Counted from the stretch's first letter, positions 26,557 through 36,622 are shown. The stretch is DNA of 64,000 nucleotides from Thalassobacillus devorans (GCF_900176565.1 NZ_FXEH01000006.1:744001-808000); one strand, 5' to 3'. Numbers and translations are program-made. The notes: generated by a model from the sequence alone, not told the origin.

Positions 26557-28569
26557 ATGAGAAAACTTACAGTCCTGTTGTTGCTGGTGCTGCTTACGGT
26601 CGCCTTAACAGCATGCAATAACGAGGAAGAACCAACAGCAGAAGAAAGATTCACGGAATACATAACCTTATGGGAAGACGGCAAGTTTGAAGAAATGTAT
26701 GAAATGATGAGCGCTTCCTCAAAAGAGAAATTCAGTAAAGAGGAAGCGGTTGAGCGATTTGAAAAAATCTATCAGGATGTTGGAATTGAAGAGTTGAAAC
26801 TAGACTTTGAACAAAATGAGGAAGAAGAAGATGCTGAAAATGAATCAGAGAAAACAATCCCTTTTCAGGCATCCATGAATTCTGTTGCTGGTGAAATCGA
26901 ATTTGATTATGAAGCGACCTGGACCAAAGAGGAACGGGAAGTAGACGGCGAAACAGAGGAAAACTGGTATGTCAACTGGAACCCGGGCTTCATTTTTCCA
27001 GAAATAGCGGATGGCCAGGGAGTAGGCATCACTTCCGTCCCCGCAGAACGTGGAGAAATCTTTGATCGAAATGGAAATGGATTAGCTATCAATGGTGACT
27101 TTATCGAATTTGGTGTCGTTCCAGGTCAATTAGGTGAAGAGGAAGAAGAAACGAAACAGGAGCTTGCCGAATTGCTTGATATGTCGGTAGAAGCAATAGA
27201 TCAAAAACTTGATGCCGGCTGGGTACAGGAAGATTCGTTTGTCCCCTTAAAAAAAATACCAGCCGAAGAGAAGGAGAGAATCGAAGCGATTGCTGATGTC
27301 GATGCTGCAACCTCCCGTGAAGCGACGGGGCGCTATTATCCATACGGGGAAGCGGCTGCGCATCTGACCGGCTATATCCGTCAGGTCACTGCGGAGGACC
27401 TGGAAAAATTAGATGATGAAAAATACAACAGCAATAGCGTAATCGGCCATGGAGGCTTGGAAGCAGAGTTTGAAGAAACGTTAAGCGGAAAGCCAGGGGT
27501 CGAAGTATACGCCGTAGATAAGGAAACGGATGAAAGAACAACGATTGCAGAGACAGAGGTCGAGCACGGGGAAGATGTAGAACTTACCGTTGATGCCGAA
27601 GTGCAAGAGAAGGTCTATCAGTCTTATGACGGCGAAGCAGGAGCAACCGCGGCTATCAAGCCCACCACAGGGGAAACATTGGCACTCGTAAGCTCACCTG
27701 CCATCGATCCGAACTTGCGAGTTTATGGTACCAACCAGGATATCGACGATAAGCTGGAGCCAAGTCTGAACCGGGCGATGCATACATTTGCGCCGGGATC
27801 CGTGGTTAAACCGATAACTGCTGCTATTGCTATGACCAACGGGGCGATCGAGCCGGAAGAAACGATGGATATTAATGGAAAAACATGGTCAAAAGATGAT
27901 GGTTCGTGGGGGAGTTATGAAATCAGCCGGGTGACGGAATTTAATGGTCCGGTCGATGTCACCAACGCACTGATTCGTTCTGATAATATTTTCTTTGCCC
28001 GTACGGCTTTGAAAATGGAACCGGAAACGTTCCGGAGCGGGCTGGAGGAATTCGGGTTTAACGAGGAAATCCCATATGATTACCCACTTTATAATTCTCA
28101 GATTTCCAATGAAGATACCTTCGGGGATGATTTATTGATGGCAAACACAGCCTATGGCCAGGGACAAATGGAAATGTCTGTGCTGCACCTTGCCACAGCC
28201 TATACGCCATTCTTCAATGATGGTAACTTATTGAAGCCAGCCATTGTTCAATCCGATAATCAGCCGGAGGTCTGGAAAGAGAACGTAACCGATCCGCAAT
28301 ATAACGATGTCATCAAAAACGCCTTGCGCCAGGTAGTTGCTCATGAGGCAGGAACCGCACGTGCAGCTAATATCGACGGAAAAGCACTCGCTGGTAAGAC
28401 GGGAACTGCCGAACTGAAGCGTACGAAAGAGGAAGAAGGAGAGGAGAACGGCTGGTTTGTCGTTTATCCGAGCGAAAATACGGATATATTACTTGCAATG
28501 ATGAAAGAAAATGCCAAAAGCGGGGATGTTGTCGAGCAGGCAGCGGAGTTATTCCGAAAAATGGAATAA
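26557..28569 (+). CDS. pbpC: Class B penicillin-binding protein (PBP3/MecA-like lipoprotein)
   Basis: 670 residues from ATG 26557 after AAAAGGAGG; the ATG at 26521 lacks a site. Lipoprotein signal with lipobox LTAC. Then a MecA-N NTF2-like domain (about 25-145), a PBP dimerisation domain (about 155-320) and a transpeptidase domain. The SxxK motif is GSVVKP near 415, SxN is RSDN near 474 and KTG is GKTGTAE near 613. It matches B. subtilis PbpC (PBP3), a D,D-transpeptidase with low beta-lactam affinity in relatives. Lipid anchoring and crosslinking are inferred. Confidence 0.88.
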   Translation: MRKLTVLLLLVLLTVALTACNNEEEPTAEERFTEYITLWEDGKFEEMYEMMSASSKEKFSKEEAVERFEKIYQDVGIEELKLDFEQNEEEEDAENESEKTIPFQASMNSVAGEIEFDYEATWTKEEREVDGETEENWYVNWNPGFIFPEIADGQGVGITSVPAERGEIFDRNGNGLAINGDFIEFGVVPGQLGEEEEETKQELAELLDMSVEAIDQKLDAGWVQEDSFVPLKKIPAEEKERIEAIADVDAATSREATGRYYPYGEAAAHLTGYIRQVTAEDLEKLDDEKYNSNSVIGHGGLEAEFEETLSGKPGVEVYAVDKETDERTTIAETEVEHGEDVELTVDAEVQEKVYQSYDGEAGATAAIKPTTGETLALVSSPAIDPNLRVYGTNQDIDDKLEPSLNRAMHTFAPGSVVKPITAAIAMTNGAIEPEETMDINGKTWSKDDGSWGSYEISRVTEFNGPVDVTNALIRSDNIFFARTALKMEPETFRSGLEEFGFNEEIPYDYPLYNSQISNEDTFGDDLLMANTAYGQGQMEMSVLHLATAYTPFFNDGNLLKPAIVQSDNQPEVWKENVTDPQYNDVIKNALRQVVAHEAGTARAANIDGKALAGKTGTAELKRTKEEEGEENGWFVVYPSENTDILLAMMKENAKSGDVVEQAAELFRKME

Positions 28570-28639
28570 CTGCCCGCTTGTTGCTAAATCCAGAATAGTT
28601 TTTTATAATGAAACCAGTACAAAAAAAGCATAGATTCGA

Positions 28640-28730
28640 AGCCTTCCAAGGGGAGCCGAGCATGGCTGAGAGTGGACATTGTCCTTACCCTTCGAACCTG
28701 TTAGTTAATACTAGCGTAGGAATGGTGGCT
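28640..28730 (+). ncRNA. TPP riboswitch upstream of thiT
   Basis: THI-box consensus parts are present: GGGGAGCC, GGCTGAGAG, ACCCTTCGAACCTG, and a closing P1 formed by AGCCTTCC with GGAATGGTGGCT. It should lower thiT expression when thiamine pyrophosphate is high. Confidence 0.92.
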
Positions 28731-28739
28731 TTTATGATG

Positions 28740-28803
28740 GTGCAATGCAAACGGAATCCGTCCATCTGGAAGCTTCCCCCTTGGCATTGCTTTTTTTGTT
28801 GCC
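28740..28803 (+). terminator. Expression-platform terminator of the thiT riboswitch
   Basis: TGCAATGCAAA and TTGGCATTGC enclose an inner GGAATCCGTCC region and are followed by T7. It lies between the aptamer and the thiT start. Confidence 0.75.
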
Positions 28804-28828
28804 AAAAATCAAGGGGAGTGATTTAAAA

Positions 28829-29440
28829 GTGAGAAACAAACGAACATTATTTATGGTGGAAGTCGCGATATTTGCAGCGCTTGCGACGTTATTGGACTTT
28901 ATCCCGATTTTTAAAATGCCACAGGGCGGCTCGGTGTCGCTTGCCATGATACCTGTTTTCCTTATCGCATTTCGCTGGGGATTAAAAGGCGGACTGCTGA
29001 CCGGGTTCCTTTATGGTGTATTCCAGATTATCGTCGGTCAGGCATATATTCTGACACCACTACAGGCTTTTATTGAATATGGACTGGCATTCACGGCACT
29101 GGGATTAGCAGGGATATTTGCAAGCACAGTCAAACAATCATTGATTAACCATAATACGAAGAAATTCTTCACGTATGTTTCGCTCGGTATTCTATTAGGC
29201 AGTGCCTTGCGATTCTTTGCCCATGTGGTTGCGGGCGTGGTATTCTTTGCCGAGTACACCGAGGCAGAAAATATCTGGCTCTACTCACTGGGTTACAATG
29301 CATCCTATATGGTACCAGCTGCCATCATCAGTGCTCTCGGACTCGGGTATCTATTTAAGAAACAGCCGCGGATTATCCTGAATGATCAGGAACAGGCATC
29401 TTACCGGGCGGCAGCAAGACCCAATCAACAAATCAATTGA
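28829..29440 (+). CDS. thiT: ECF transporter thiamine-binding S component ThiT
   Basis: 203 residues from GTG 28829 after AAGGGGAGTG; the frame extends upstream through the riboswitch terminator but that part is not expected to be translated. Six transmembrane helices. IYGVFQIIVGQAYILTPLQAFIEY and YSLGYNASYM with aromatic residues match the ThiT thiamine pocket. It captures thiamine for a shared EcfAAT module encoded elsewhere. Confidence 0.88.
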   Translation: MRNKRTLFMVEVAIFAALATLLDFIPIFKMPQGGSVSLAMIPVFLIAFRWGLKGGLLTGFLYGVFQIIVGQAYILTPLQAFIEYGLAFTALGLAGIFASTVKQSLINHNTKKFFTYVSLGILLGSALRFFAHVVAGVVFFAEYTEAENIWLYSLGYNASYMVPAAIISALGLGYLFKKQPRIILNDQEQASYRAAARPNQQIN

Positions 29441-29530
29441 TAGCGATTAACCTTGTCATAAGCTTATGGCAAGGTTTTTTATTTTTTAAAAAGGGAATAT
29501 AGTATGATGGTGAAAAAGGGGGAAAAGATA

Positions 29531-29668
29531 ATGCGAGAATTAGTCGGAGAATGCAGCCGTTGCGGGAAAAAAGTCTATTGTGAGGATGGCTTCCTGGATG
29601 GTGTCTATGAAAATAAAAAATTATATTGTAATGACTGTTATAAAAAGGAAGAGGAACGAGAACAGTGA
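29531..29668 (+). CDS. 45-residue zinc-ribbon-like microprotein
   Basis: ATG at 29531, 8 nt after AAGGGGG. Two CxxC pairs (CSRCG near 8-12 and CNDC near 33-36) separated by about 20 residues suggest a single zinc knuckle; the C-terminus is charged (KKEEEREQ). Its TGA overlaps the GTG of the phospholipase D frame, so the two are cotranscribed. I do not recognise a named family. Confidence 0.65.
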   Translation: MRELVGECSRCGKKVYCEDGFLDGVYENKKLYCNDCYKKEEEREQ

Positions 29669-30402
29669 AAAAATATGGAGCTAGAGTTCAGGAAAAATTT
29701 AAAACAGCTTTATCGAAAAAGCGGGTATGGACGCTTCTTGTACTGGTAGTGGTTTTAGCAGGAATGATATTTTATCATACTTCCTATAAAGCATTGCCGG
29801 AAGGGCTTTCTTACGAAGGCGACGTCCATGAATTGGAAGATATCGAATTCATTTATAACCTTACTTACCCCGATCCAGAAGGAGAAAGTGTCCAGGAGCT
29901 CCGTATTTTTGATGAAGTCAATGACATGATTTCTAAAGCAGAAGAATTCGTTGTCATCGATATGTTCTTTTTCAATAGCTATACCGATGGAATCGAAGGG
30001 CTTCCAGAACTTTCCGGAAACCTTGCGGATGCCCTTATCGCACAAAAAAAGAAACACCCTGACTTGAAGGTGGTCTTTATTACGGACCGGGTCAATACTG
30101 TCTATGATTCCTACCAGCCAAAAGAAATCGAGCGGCTCCGTAATCATGATATTGATGTAGTGATGACGAGCCTGGAAGAGCTTCGAGATTCTAATCCGCT
30201 TTATTCCTCTGTTTGGCGCCTGTTTTTCCAATGGTTCGGCCAGGAAGGAAATGGCTGGATTCCAAATCCGATGGCCTCTGATGCGCCTGAGGTCACGTTC
30301 CGCTCCTACATGGACATGATGAACATTAAGGCGAATCACAGAAAGACCGTCGTAACGGAAAAGGAAGCGATGGTGTCATCAGCTAACCCGCATGATATTT
30401 GA
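29665..30402 (+). pseudogene. Phospholipase D-like protein, N-terminal part (frameshifted)
   Basis: 245 residues: membrane anchor (about 20-40), then the first half of a PLD/cardiolipin-synthase-like protein ending NHRKTVVTEKEAMVSSANPHDI. The first HKD motif reads HRKTVVTE, with Glu in place of Asp. The stop falls right after the conserved SANPHD. The missing half continues in another frame from 30399, so a one-base loss in the T-run at 30390-30400 likely split the gene. Confidence 0.75.
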
Positions 30403-31148
30403 GCGGGCATAATGAAAACATAGCTTTCAAGGTGAAAGGGCCGATTTTGAAGGATATTCTGGAAGCAGAAAAAGCAGTGGTTGACTACTCCGCAGAGGAG
30501 GAAGTTGACTTCCCGAATAGCGATGATTATACGTTTGACGAGCAACAAGGAAACCTGAAGACTCAATATCTTACAGAGGGGAAGATTTACCGGGCACTTC
30601 TGGAAGATATCAACAGAATTGAAAAGAATGATACCGTGTGGCTCGGCATGTTTTATTTAGCTGATCGTAAAATTTTGAATGGCTTGAAGGATGCTGCAGA
30701 AAGAGGTGCTGCAATCAACATTGTTATGGACCCGAATAAAACGGCATTCGGAAACCAGAAAACGGGACTTCCTAACCTCCCTGTAGCGGCGGAACTTCAA
30801 AATCTGGAAAACGAACAAATTACGATACGATGGTATAATGTCGATGAAGAGCAATACCATACCAAAATGATTTATATTGACAAACCGGTTGATGAAGATG
30901 TAATCATTGGCGGCTCCGCCAACTTTACCTATAGGAATATGGCCAACTTGAATCTGGAAGCTGACCTGAGGATTCAAGGTCCAGAGGAAGAACAAGTGAT
31001 GCAGGATGTCGGGGATTATTTCGACCGAATATGGAATAATGAGGATGCAACGTATACGGTTGCTTATGAGGATAATGAAAGTGATTTGAACTTCTTACTT
31101 AGTTTGACCTATCGGCTACAGAAATTAATCTGGTTCACCACCTATTAA
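30399..31148 (+). pseudogene. Phospholipase D-like protein, C-terminal part (frameshifted)
   Basis: 249 residues beginning SGHNENIAFKVKGPILKDIL, the direct continuation of the upstream half. It holds the second, canonical HKD motif, YHTKMIYIDKP followed by GGSANFTYRN. There is no ribosome site before its TTG; the two frames overlap by 4 nt, so reinitiation is possible but a broken gene or sequencing error is more likely. Confidence 0.72.
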
Positions 31149-31153
31149 AACCT

Positions 31154-31190
31154 ACCCCGGAGCCCTCCAAAATTTGGAGGGCTCCGGGGT
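31154..31190 (+). terminator. Strong hairpin after the PLD gene
   Basis: 15-bp perfect stem ACCCCGGAGCCCTCC with loop AAAATTT; no long T-tract on +. Confidence 0.7.
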
Positions 31191-31198
31191 ATTTACTA

Positions 31199-31227
31199 AA
31201 AAACGAGTGGAAAGTCCACTCGTTTCC
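31199..31227 (-). terminator. Terminator of the yflT-like gene
   Basis: AAACGAGTGGA / TCCACTCGTTT stem with a T-run on the minus strand. Confidence 0.75.
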
Positions 31228-31228
31228 A

Positions 31229-31579
31229 TTAAGCAATAATGTTTTCCACGTTATCTGTCTCCGTGACAATCAGGAGAACTTTTCCTTCATCCATTTCTTC
31301 TTCATAGCTGTCTGCTTCACTATCGCTGAAGCCCATTTCAGATAGTTTCGTGCGAAGTTCATCCCCTTTTTTGCTGAACAAGTTCGTTACATAATTTTTC
31401 AAGTCTTGTTCAGAGAAACCGATCTTGTTGGCGTTGGCATTGCTTGCTAAACGGTCAGTGCGGTCATCGTCATGGGTCAGAATATAGACGTTATCACTAT
31501 CGATTCCTTTATCTTTTAACTTTTTAACATCTTCGACTACTTTTTCATCATTCTGGTATTCACGAATAAATGGTTTCAT
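31229..31579 (-). CDS. YflT-family general stress protein
   Basis: 116 residues, acidic, from ATG 31579 after GAAGGAGATGATTTCA; the longer frame to 31609 lacks a site. MKPFIREYQNDEKVVEDVKKLKDKGID...NVYILTHDDDRTDRLA is the start of the YflT (GSP17M) domain, which fills the protein. Members are SigB-controlled in Bacillus; a SigB-like promoter lies just upstream here. Biochemical role unknown. Confidence 0.8.
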   Translation of the reverse strand: MKPFIREYQNDEKVVEDVKKLKDKGIDSDNVYILTHDDDRTDRLASNANANKIGFSEQDLKNYVTNLFSKKGDELRTKLSEMGFSDSEADSYEEEMDEGKVLLIVTETDNVENIIA

Positions 31580-31616
31580 TGAAATCATCTCCTTCTCATG
31601 ATTGTTCACTATCTTA

Positions 31617-31642
31617 ATTACCGTTTGCTCTTCACTTTAAAC
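31617..31642 (-). promoter_or_regulatory. SigB-like promoter of the yflT-like gene
   Basis: On the minus strand GTTTAA (31637-31642), 14 nt, GGTAAT (31617-31622), close to the SigB consensus GTTTAA-N12-15-GGGTAT and 38 nt upstream of the start codon. Confidence 0.6.
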
Positions 31643-31659
31643 AAAAGGTTACTAGAGAT

Positions 31660-31784
31660 TATGGTGGTTGGGAAAACGGATCGCTTTCCGTGGGCATGTG
31701 GTGAGCTTCCTCAGGCTTCGCCTTGCGGGATCTCACCGCTCATGTTCATCCCACTGGAGTCTCACCGTTTTCCCAACCACCATA
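31660..31784. repeat. Dispersed palindromic repeat, intact copy 5
   Basis: Perfect 20-bp terminal arms TATGGTGGTTGGGAAAACGG (31660-31679) and complement (31765-31784). The core has CGCTTTCCGTGGGC, GGTGAGCTTCCTC, CTTGCGGGATCTC and CACTGGAGTCTC. It lies in the intergenic region between divergent stress and ArsR-type genes. Confidence 0.8.
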
Positions 31785-31810
31785 CCATTATAAGAATCTC
31801 GAAATTCCTA

Positions 31811-31850
31811 TTGACAATACTATCTAATTAGAATAGTGTCTAATTAGATA
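31811..31850 (+). promoter_or_regulatory. Promoter with palindromic operator of the ArsR/DUF2087 gene
   Basis: -35 TTGACA at 31811-31816, a weak -10 (TAGTGT, 31834) 17 bp on. Perfect inverted repeat TATCTAATTAGA (31821-31832) and TCTAATTAGATA (31839-31850) covers the -10 region, a layout typical of self-repression. Confidence 0.65.
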
Positions 31851-31877
31851 AACATCAAATAAAGGGGTTGAGTTTTT

Positions 31878-32468
31878 ATGCAGCTGGATAAGATGGTGAA
31901 GTTTCATAAGGCAGTTGGAGATGTGACAAGGATACGGATTATCACATTATTGAAAAAAGGGCCGATGCATGGCCAGGAAATCGCCAATCGCCTGGGATTA
32001 AGGGCACCTACCATCACGCACCATATCGTCAAGTTGAAAGACACCGGCATGGTATATGCGAGACGGGATAAGAATACGATTTATTTCCATCTGGATGAAA
32101 AGAAACTGGAATACATGACGACTGCCATATTACGAATCGGGGAGGAGAACTTTTTGAAAAGTGAAGAATTGCAAATGTCGGAACAGGAAAAACAGAAAGT
32201 CGTCCAAAACTTTGTCACCTCAGAAGGTAAACTAAAGCAGATTCCGAGTCAGTTGAAAAAGAAACTCGTAATCCTGAGCTATTTTGTGCGGCATTTTGAA
32301 ACAGGGAAAGTCTATGATGAAAAAGAGGTCAATGACTATATCAAAACCTTTCATGACGATTATGCGACTATCCGCCGGGAATGGGTGATGCAGCAGTTCA
32401 TGTACCGCGAAAATAATCGCTATCAGCTGAATCCTGTAGAAATGTGGCCGGTTATTTTTGAAAAATAG
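31878..32468 (+). CDS. ArsR-type HTH regulator with DUF2087 domain
   Basis: 196 residues. N-terminal winged helix (about 5-85; GQEIANRLGLRAPTITHHIVKLKDTGMVYARRD) and a C-terminal DUF2087 domain (about 110-195; KLVILSYFVRHFETGKVYDEKEVNDYIKTFHDDYATIRREWV). No metal-binding Cys cluster is visible, so it is unlikely to be a metal sensor. It precedes the formate dehydrogenase gene by 104 bp and may control itself through the palindrome upstream. Ligand unknown. Confidence 0.8.
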   Translation: MQLDKMVKFHKAVGDVTRIRIITLLKKGPMHGQEIANRLGLRAPTITHHIVKLKDTGMVYARRDKNTIYFHLDEKKLEYMTTAILRIGEENFLKSEELQMSEQEKQKVVQNFVTSEGKLKQIPSQLKKKLVILSYFVRHFETGKVYDEKEVNDYIKTFHDDYATIRREWVMQQFMYRENNRYQLNPVEMWPVIFEK

Positions 32469-32572
32469 GTTTTATCACTCTCCGAAAAGGTTAGTAGTTT
32501 ATATAACGGGAAATTTATACTTCACCTGGTATTCAAATTACTTCCATCAATCTAGTAGGGGAGGAAGATAGT

Positions 32573-35527
32573 ATGTTAGAGCGTGACCATACTGTTGTCA
32601 CCATCAACGGTCAAGAATACTTAGCAGATCCAGGACAGAATCTATTGGATCTTATTAATACCACCGGGGAAAATATCCCGCAGATTTGCTATAACGAATC
32701 GTTAGGACCAATTGAAACGTGCGATACATGTATCGTCCAGGTAAATGGTGAACTGACCCGTGCCTGCGGAACTAAAGTCGAAGCAGGTATGCGTGTCCAA
32801 ACCAACCTCGAGGAAGTTCATGATGCTCAGAAAGAGGCATTGGATACGATCTTGGAGAAGCATGAACTGTATTGTACGGTGTGTGATTACAACAACGGCG
32901 ACTGTGAAATACATAATGCCGTTTCTGAATTTGGACTGGAACATCAATCCCGGGAATTCAAACCGACTTCCTATGAAACTGATCGCTCTGGGTCCTTTTA
33001 CCGCTATGACCCGAACCAATGTATCTTGTGCGGCCGCTGTGTCGAGGCTTGCCAGGATATCGTCGTCAATGAAACACTCACCATCGATTGGGACCGGAAA
33101 GAGCCGCGTGTCCTTTGGGATAATGATGTTTCCATCGACCAGTCTTCCTGTGTGAACTGCGGGCTGTGCGTAACTGCATGCCCTTGTAACGCTTTATTAG
33201 AAAAAGACATGGAAGGGGAAGCAGGCTACCTGACGGATCAGGAACCAGGTCTGCTCCGTTCTATGATTGATTTAACCAAAAAAGTCGAATCCGGATATGG
33301 GCCGTTATTGGCTGTATCCGATACAGAAGCCAAAATGCGCGAAGACCGTATCAAGAAGACAAAGACCGTTTGTACGTATTGCGGTGTAGGCTGCAGCTTC
33401 GATGTGTGGACAAAGGATCGTCAAGTGCTGAAAGTCGAACCTCACGCCCAGTCTCCGGCAAACGGCATTGCTACCTGCGTTAAAGGGCGTTTCGGCTGGG
33501 ACTATGTCAACAGTGAAAAACGTCTGAGAAAGCCTTTGATTCGCCGTGGCGATCATTTTGAAGAAGTGGAATGGGATGAAGCAATTCAATATGTCGCTAA
33601 ACGTTTCACAGAAATTAAAGCAGAGTACGGTCCAGATGCGTTAGGGTTCATCGCATCTTCCAAAGCGACAAATGAAGAATCCTACCTGATGCAGAAGCTC
33701 TCCCGTCAGGTGATTGGGACAAATAACGTGGATAACTGCTCCCGCTACTGTCAGTCACCGGCTACAAAAGGGCTGTTTAGAACCGTAGGTCACGGTGGTG
33801 ATTCCGGTTCGATCGACGACATTGCAAAAGCTGACCTTGTCATGACAATTGGATCAAATACGGCCGAATCACATCCGGTACTGGCCTCCCGCATCAAGCG
33901 TTCCCATAAGCTGTTCGGACAGAAACTGTTCGTATTCGATCTCCGAAAGCATGAAATGGCCCGTCGTGCCGATCGTTTTTACGAGCCGAAGTCGGGTACC
34001 GACCTTGTCTGGTTATCCGCAGTGACCAAATATATCCTCGACCAGGGATGGGAAGATAAGAACTTCCTCGATGAATGGGTGGACGGCTTTGATGAGTACA
34101 GACAAAGCCTTGAAAAATATACCCTGGAGTATGCGGAAGAATTGACAGGTATCTCGCAGGAGGAATTGAAGGATCTCGCCAAAGAAATTGCAGAGCAGGA
34201 TAAAGTTGCAATTTGCTGGGCGATGGGTGTCACGCAGCATATGCTCGGAAGTGATACAAGCACAGCAATTTCCAATCTGCTCTTGATCACTGGAAATTAC
34301 CGTCGTCCAGGAACAGGCGCTTATCCACTGCGCGGGCACAATAATGTCCAGGGCTGCAGTGACTTCGGAAGCATGCCTAATTACTTCCCGGGTTATGAGT
34401 TCGTAACCGATGATCATGCACGTAACCGATATGAAAAGGCATGGAACGTCGATCTTCCGAAAGAACCAGGAATGGATAACCATGAACAAATCAAAGCGAT
34501 GCATGAAGGGAAGCTGAAGTCTTTCTATGTTAAAGGGGAAGACACCGGTATCGTTGATGCAAACATCAACTATGTTACCGCCGGTTTTGAAAAGCTGGAC
34601 TTCATGGTTGTTCAGGATCTTTTCCTGACAAAAACAGCCGAGTACGCTGATGTGGTACTGCCTGCATGTGCCAGCCTGGAAAAAGACGGCACATTCACCA
34701 ACACGGAGCGCCGGATCCAACGCCTGTACAAGGCATTGGAACCAATGTATGATGCGAAACCGGATTGGGAAATCATCCAGTTGATTGCTAAAGAGCTTGG
34801 AGCTGACTGGGGCTACACCCATCCAGAGCAGATCATGGAAGAAGCGGCGAGTCTCGCACCATTATTTGCAGGTGTCAGCTATGAAAAGCTGGAAGGATTC
34901 GAATCCCTGCAATGGCCGGTACATGAGGATGGCACGGATGAGCCGCTGCTGTTCCAGGAAGGTTTCAATTTTGACAATGGAAAAGCGAAGCTCTACCCAT
35001 TGGATTTCCAGCTTCAATATGATGTCACGGAAGAGTATGACCTTCATATCAATAACGGACGTTTGCTCGAGCACTTCCATGAAGGAAACATGACGTACGA
35101 ATCGGAAGGTATTGTCCGCCGAACTCCTAGTGCGTGGGTGGAAATTTCACCGGAGCTCGCAGAAGAAAGAGGCTTGAAAGAAGGTGGAGAGATCAAGCTG
35201 ATTTCAGAAGCAGGAGAAGCGACAGGAATCGTCACGATCACCGACCGTGTGAAAGGAAAAGAATTGTATATTCCAATGAGTGCCAATGGTAAATCAGCTG
35301 TCAACTTCCTGACGGACAACCGTGTCGATAAGGACACCGATACACCGGCATATAAAGAAATTGCCGCCAAATTAGAAGTTGTCCAGAAAAAAGGGGAGAA
35401 GTCTCCGATTCCACCGAATAACCACCGACGCGGAAACCGCCAGCCACAAATAAGTGTCCAGGTAGAGCGGAAGTGGCAGCGGGATGACTACAAATTCCCA
35501 GGAAGCAAGGTGAAGAAAAATGGCTAA
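32573..35527 (+). CDS. Molybdenum formate dehydrogenase alpha subunit (YjgC/FdhA-like)
   Basis: 984 residues. Order: [2Fe-2S] ferredoxin domain (about 1-80, [15 protein letters not shown]), NuoG-type Cys/His iron-sulfur segment ([11 protein letters not shown]), two [4Fe-4S] motifs (CILCGRC, CVNCGLC), then the molybdopterin domain with CTYCGVGC and the active site [10 protein letters not shown] near residue 389. The active-site residue is Cys, not selenocysteine. The C-terminal dinucleotide-binding domain closes the protein. It oxidises formate to CO2; the electron acceptor is unknown. It overlaps the DUF1641 gene by 8 bp. moeA and moaA are 27 kb downstream. Confidence 0.92.
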   Translation: MLERDHTVVTINGQEYLADPGQNLLDLINTTGENIPQICYNESLGPIETCDTCIVQVNGELTRACGTKVEAGMRVQTNLEEVHDAQKEALDTILEKHELYCTVCDYNNGDCEIHNAVSEFGLEHQSREFKPTSYETDRSGSFYRYDPNQCILCGRCVEACQDIVVNETLTIDWDRKEPRVLWDNDVSIDQSSCVNCGLCVTACPCNALLEKDMEGEAGYLTDQEPGLLRSMIDLTKKVESGYGPLLAVSDTEAKMREDRIKKTKTVCTYCGVGCSFDVWTKDRQVLKVEPHAQSPANGIATCVKGRFGWDYVNSEKRLRKPLIRRGDHFEEVEWDEAIQYVAKRFTEIKAEYGPDALGFIASSKATNEESYLMQKLSRQVIGTNNVDNCSRYCQSPATKGLFRTVGHGGDSGSIDDIAKADLVMTIGSNTAESHPVLASRIKRSHKLFGQKLFVFDLRKHEMARRADRFYEPKSGTDLVWLSAVTKYILDQGWEDKNFLDEWVDGFDEYRQSLEKYTLEYAEELTGISQEELKDLAKEIAEQDKVAICWAMGVTQHMLGSDTSTAISNLLLITGNYRRPGTGAYPLRGHNNVQGCSDFGSMPNYFPGYEFVTDDHARNRYEKAWNVDLPKEPGMDNHEQIKAMHEGKLKSFYVKGEDTGIVDANINYVTAGFEKLDFMVVQDLFLTKTAEYADVVLPACASLEKDGTFTNTERRIQRLYKALEPMYDAKPDWEIIQLIAKELGADWGYTHPEQIMEEAASLAPLFAGVSYEKLEGFESLQWPVHEDGTDEPLLFQEGFNFDNGKAKLYPLDFQLQYDVTEEYDLHINNGRLLEHFHEGNMTYESEGIVRRTPSAWVEISPELAEERGLKEGGEIKLISEAGEATGIVTITDRVKGKELYIPMSANGKSAVNFLTDNRVDKDTDTPAYKEIAAKLEVVQKKGEKSPIPPNNHRRGNRQPQISVQVERKWQRDDYKFPGSKVKKNG

Positions 35528-35984
35528 ATCGTTGACGAATATCAAGCGGATGGAAGTGCCAAAAGAAGTACAGGTCGATAGGGATATGGAGGAAATTAAA
35601 GAAGCGGTATCAGAAAATAAACATGCCATTCTTGAAGGAATCAAGCTTTTGAAAGCATTGGATGATGCCGATACTTTGCAAGCCCTGTACGCATTGACGA
35701 ATCATCGTAAGGATGCGATGAGGCTGATGGCGAAGGAACTGAACAAGGATCAATATTCCGGTGTCCTGGAAAATCTCACTGGATTCATGTTCCTGCTGGG
35801 AGAACTGGATGTGGATGCAATCCGTAACCTATCCGACCGTGTCAATCGCGGCTTGGAAGAAACGGAAAAAGAACCGGAATCAAAAACCGGCTTCATGGAT
35901 CTTGCCAAAGCTTTGAAGGATCCGGAAATCAACCGCAGTGTCACGATGCTGATGCAGTTTTTAAAAGGAATGGGAAGAGATTAA
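35520..35984 (+). CDS. DUF1641 protein, formate dehydrogenase partner (YjgD-like)
   Basis: 154 residues, helical and charged, of the DUF1641 family. [27 protein letters not shown] and [29 protein letters not shown] are family hallmarks. It always sits next to YjgC-type formate dehydrogenases, as here with an 8-bp overlap. Probably an accessory or electron-transfer partner without known cofactors. The ATG follows AAGGTGAAGAAAA in the end of fdhA. Confidence 0.83.
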   Translation: MAKSLTNIKRMEVPKEVQVDRDMEEIKEAVSENKHAILEGIKLLKALDDADTLQALYALTNHRKDAMRLMAKELNKDQYSGVLENLTGFMFLLGELDVDAIRNLSDRVNRGLEETEKEPESKTGFMDLAKALKDPEINRSVTMLMQFLKGMGRD

Positions 35985-35989
35985 TAAGG

Positions 35990-36026
35990 AAAATCCAGCA
36001 CCGGGGAAGGTGCTGGATTTTTTTTA
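35990..36026 (+). terminator. Terminator of the fdh operon
   Basis: AAAATCCAGCACC, loop GGGGAA, GGTGCTGGATTTTTTTT. Confidence 0.9.
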
Positions 36027-36041
36027 GATCCGGGTTTTTTT

Positions 36042-36518
36042 CTATATGGCGATGAAAAACCAGATAATCATGATCAGTTGAATTACAATTTTAGCGACCG
36101 AACCACTAAGGAAACCGAACAGGGAACCGATGCTCGCGCGAAAGGCATCCTGAGGCGAGCGCTGCTGCAGCAACTCCACGATTAATACTGCAACAAACGG
36201 AACGATGAGAATTCCCAACGGAGGAATAATAAACGAGCCAACGATGACTCCGATCGCTGCGGACCGCTCTCCCCATTTGGTGCCGCCATATTTTTTTACA
36301 AAAAAACTGTTCGCAATAATGTCTGACACAAATAGCAGGACGGTAAGCAATACCATCGCCGTCCAGAAAAAGCCGGATAGCTCGCTATTATTTAAAAAGA
36401 AGTGGAATAACAAAAAGCCGGCCCAAATTGCCAGAGTACCTGGAATAATCGGGAAAACCAGGCTGAGAAAACTTAATAAGAATAAAAGAATGATAATAAC
36501 CCATAGGATGACATCCAT
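36042..36518 (-). CDS. DUF456 family membrane protein
   Basis: 158 residues from ATG 36518, 7 nt after GGAGG; the GTG at 36524 overlaps that site. Four to five hydrophobic helices including FPIIPGTLAIWAGFL and the glycine-zipper-like GVIVGSFIIPPLGILIVPFVAV. This is the DUF456 pattern. Function unknown. Monocistronic. Confidence 0.8.
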   Translation of the reverse strand: MDVILWVIIILLFLLSFLSLVFPIIPGTLAIWAGFLLFHFFLNNSELSGFFWTAMVLLTVLLFVSDIIANSFFVKKYGGTKWGERSAAIGVIVGSFIIPPLGILIVPFVAVLIVELLQQRSPQDAFRASIGSLFGFLSGSVAKIVIQLIMIIWFFIAI

Positions 36519-36582
36519 TCCCACACCTCCGCTTTTTCGTTCAAACCTTGCTATATCTATCTTCCATCGTACACTAAATTAG

Positions 36583-36618
36583 AAAAAGACGCATAGCTTT
36601 ACTGCTCATGCGTCTTTT
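36583..36618. terminator. Hairpin terminator, serves the minus-strand CapA gene
   Basis: AAAAGACGCAT / ATGCGTCTTTT stem with a 13-nt loop; A/T tails on both sides. Confidence 0.75.
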
Positions 36619-36622
36619 ACTC

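Noticed and set aside
28745-28828. Longer start for thiT
   Set aside because: These codons lie in the riboswitch terminator; GTG 28829 has AAGGGGAGTG upstream.
31598-31831. 77-codon frame
   Set aside because: It lies across the palindromic repeat and a promoter; no ribosome site.
34013-34822. 269-codon minus-strand frame inside the formate dehydrogenase gene
   Set aside because: Antisense to a strongly conserved enzyme, no domain and no start signal.
32573-35527. Selenocysteine-type formate dehydrogenase
   Set aside because: The active-site codon is TGC (Cys), not in-frame TGA.
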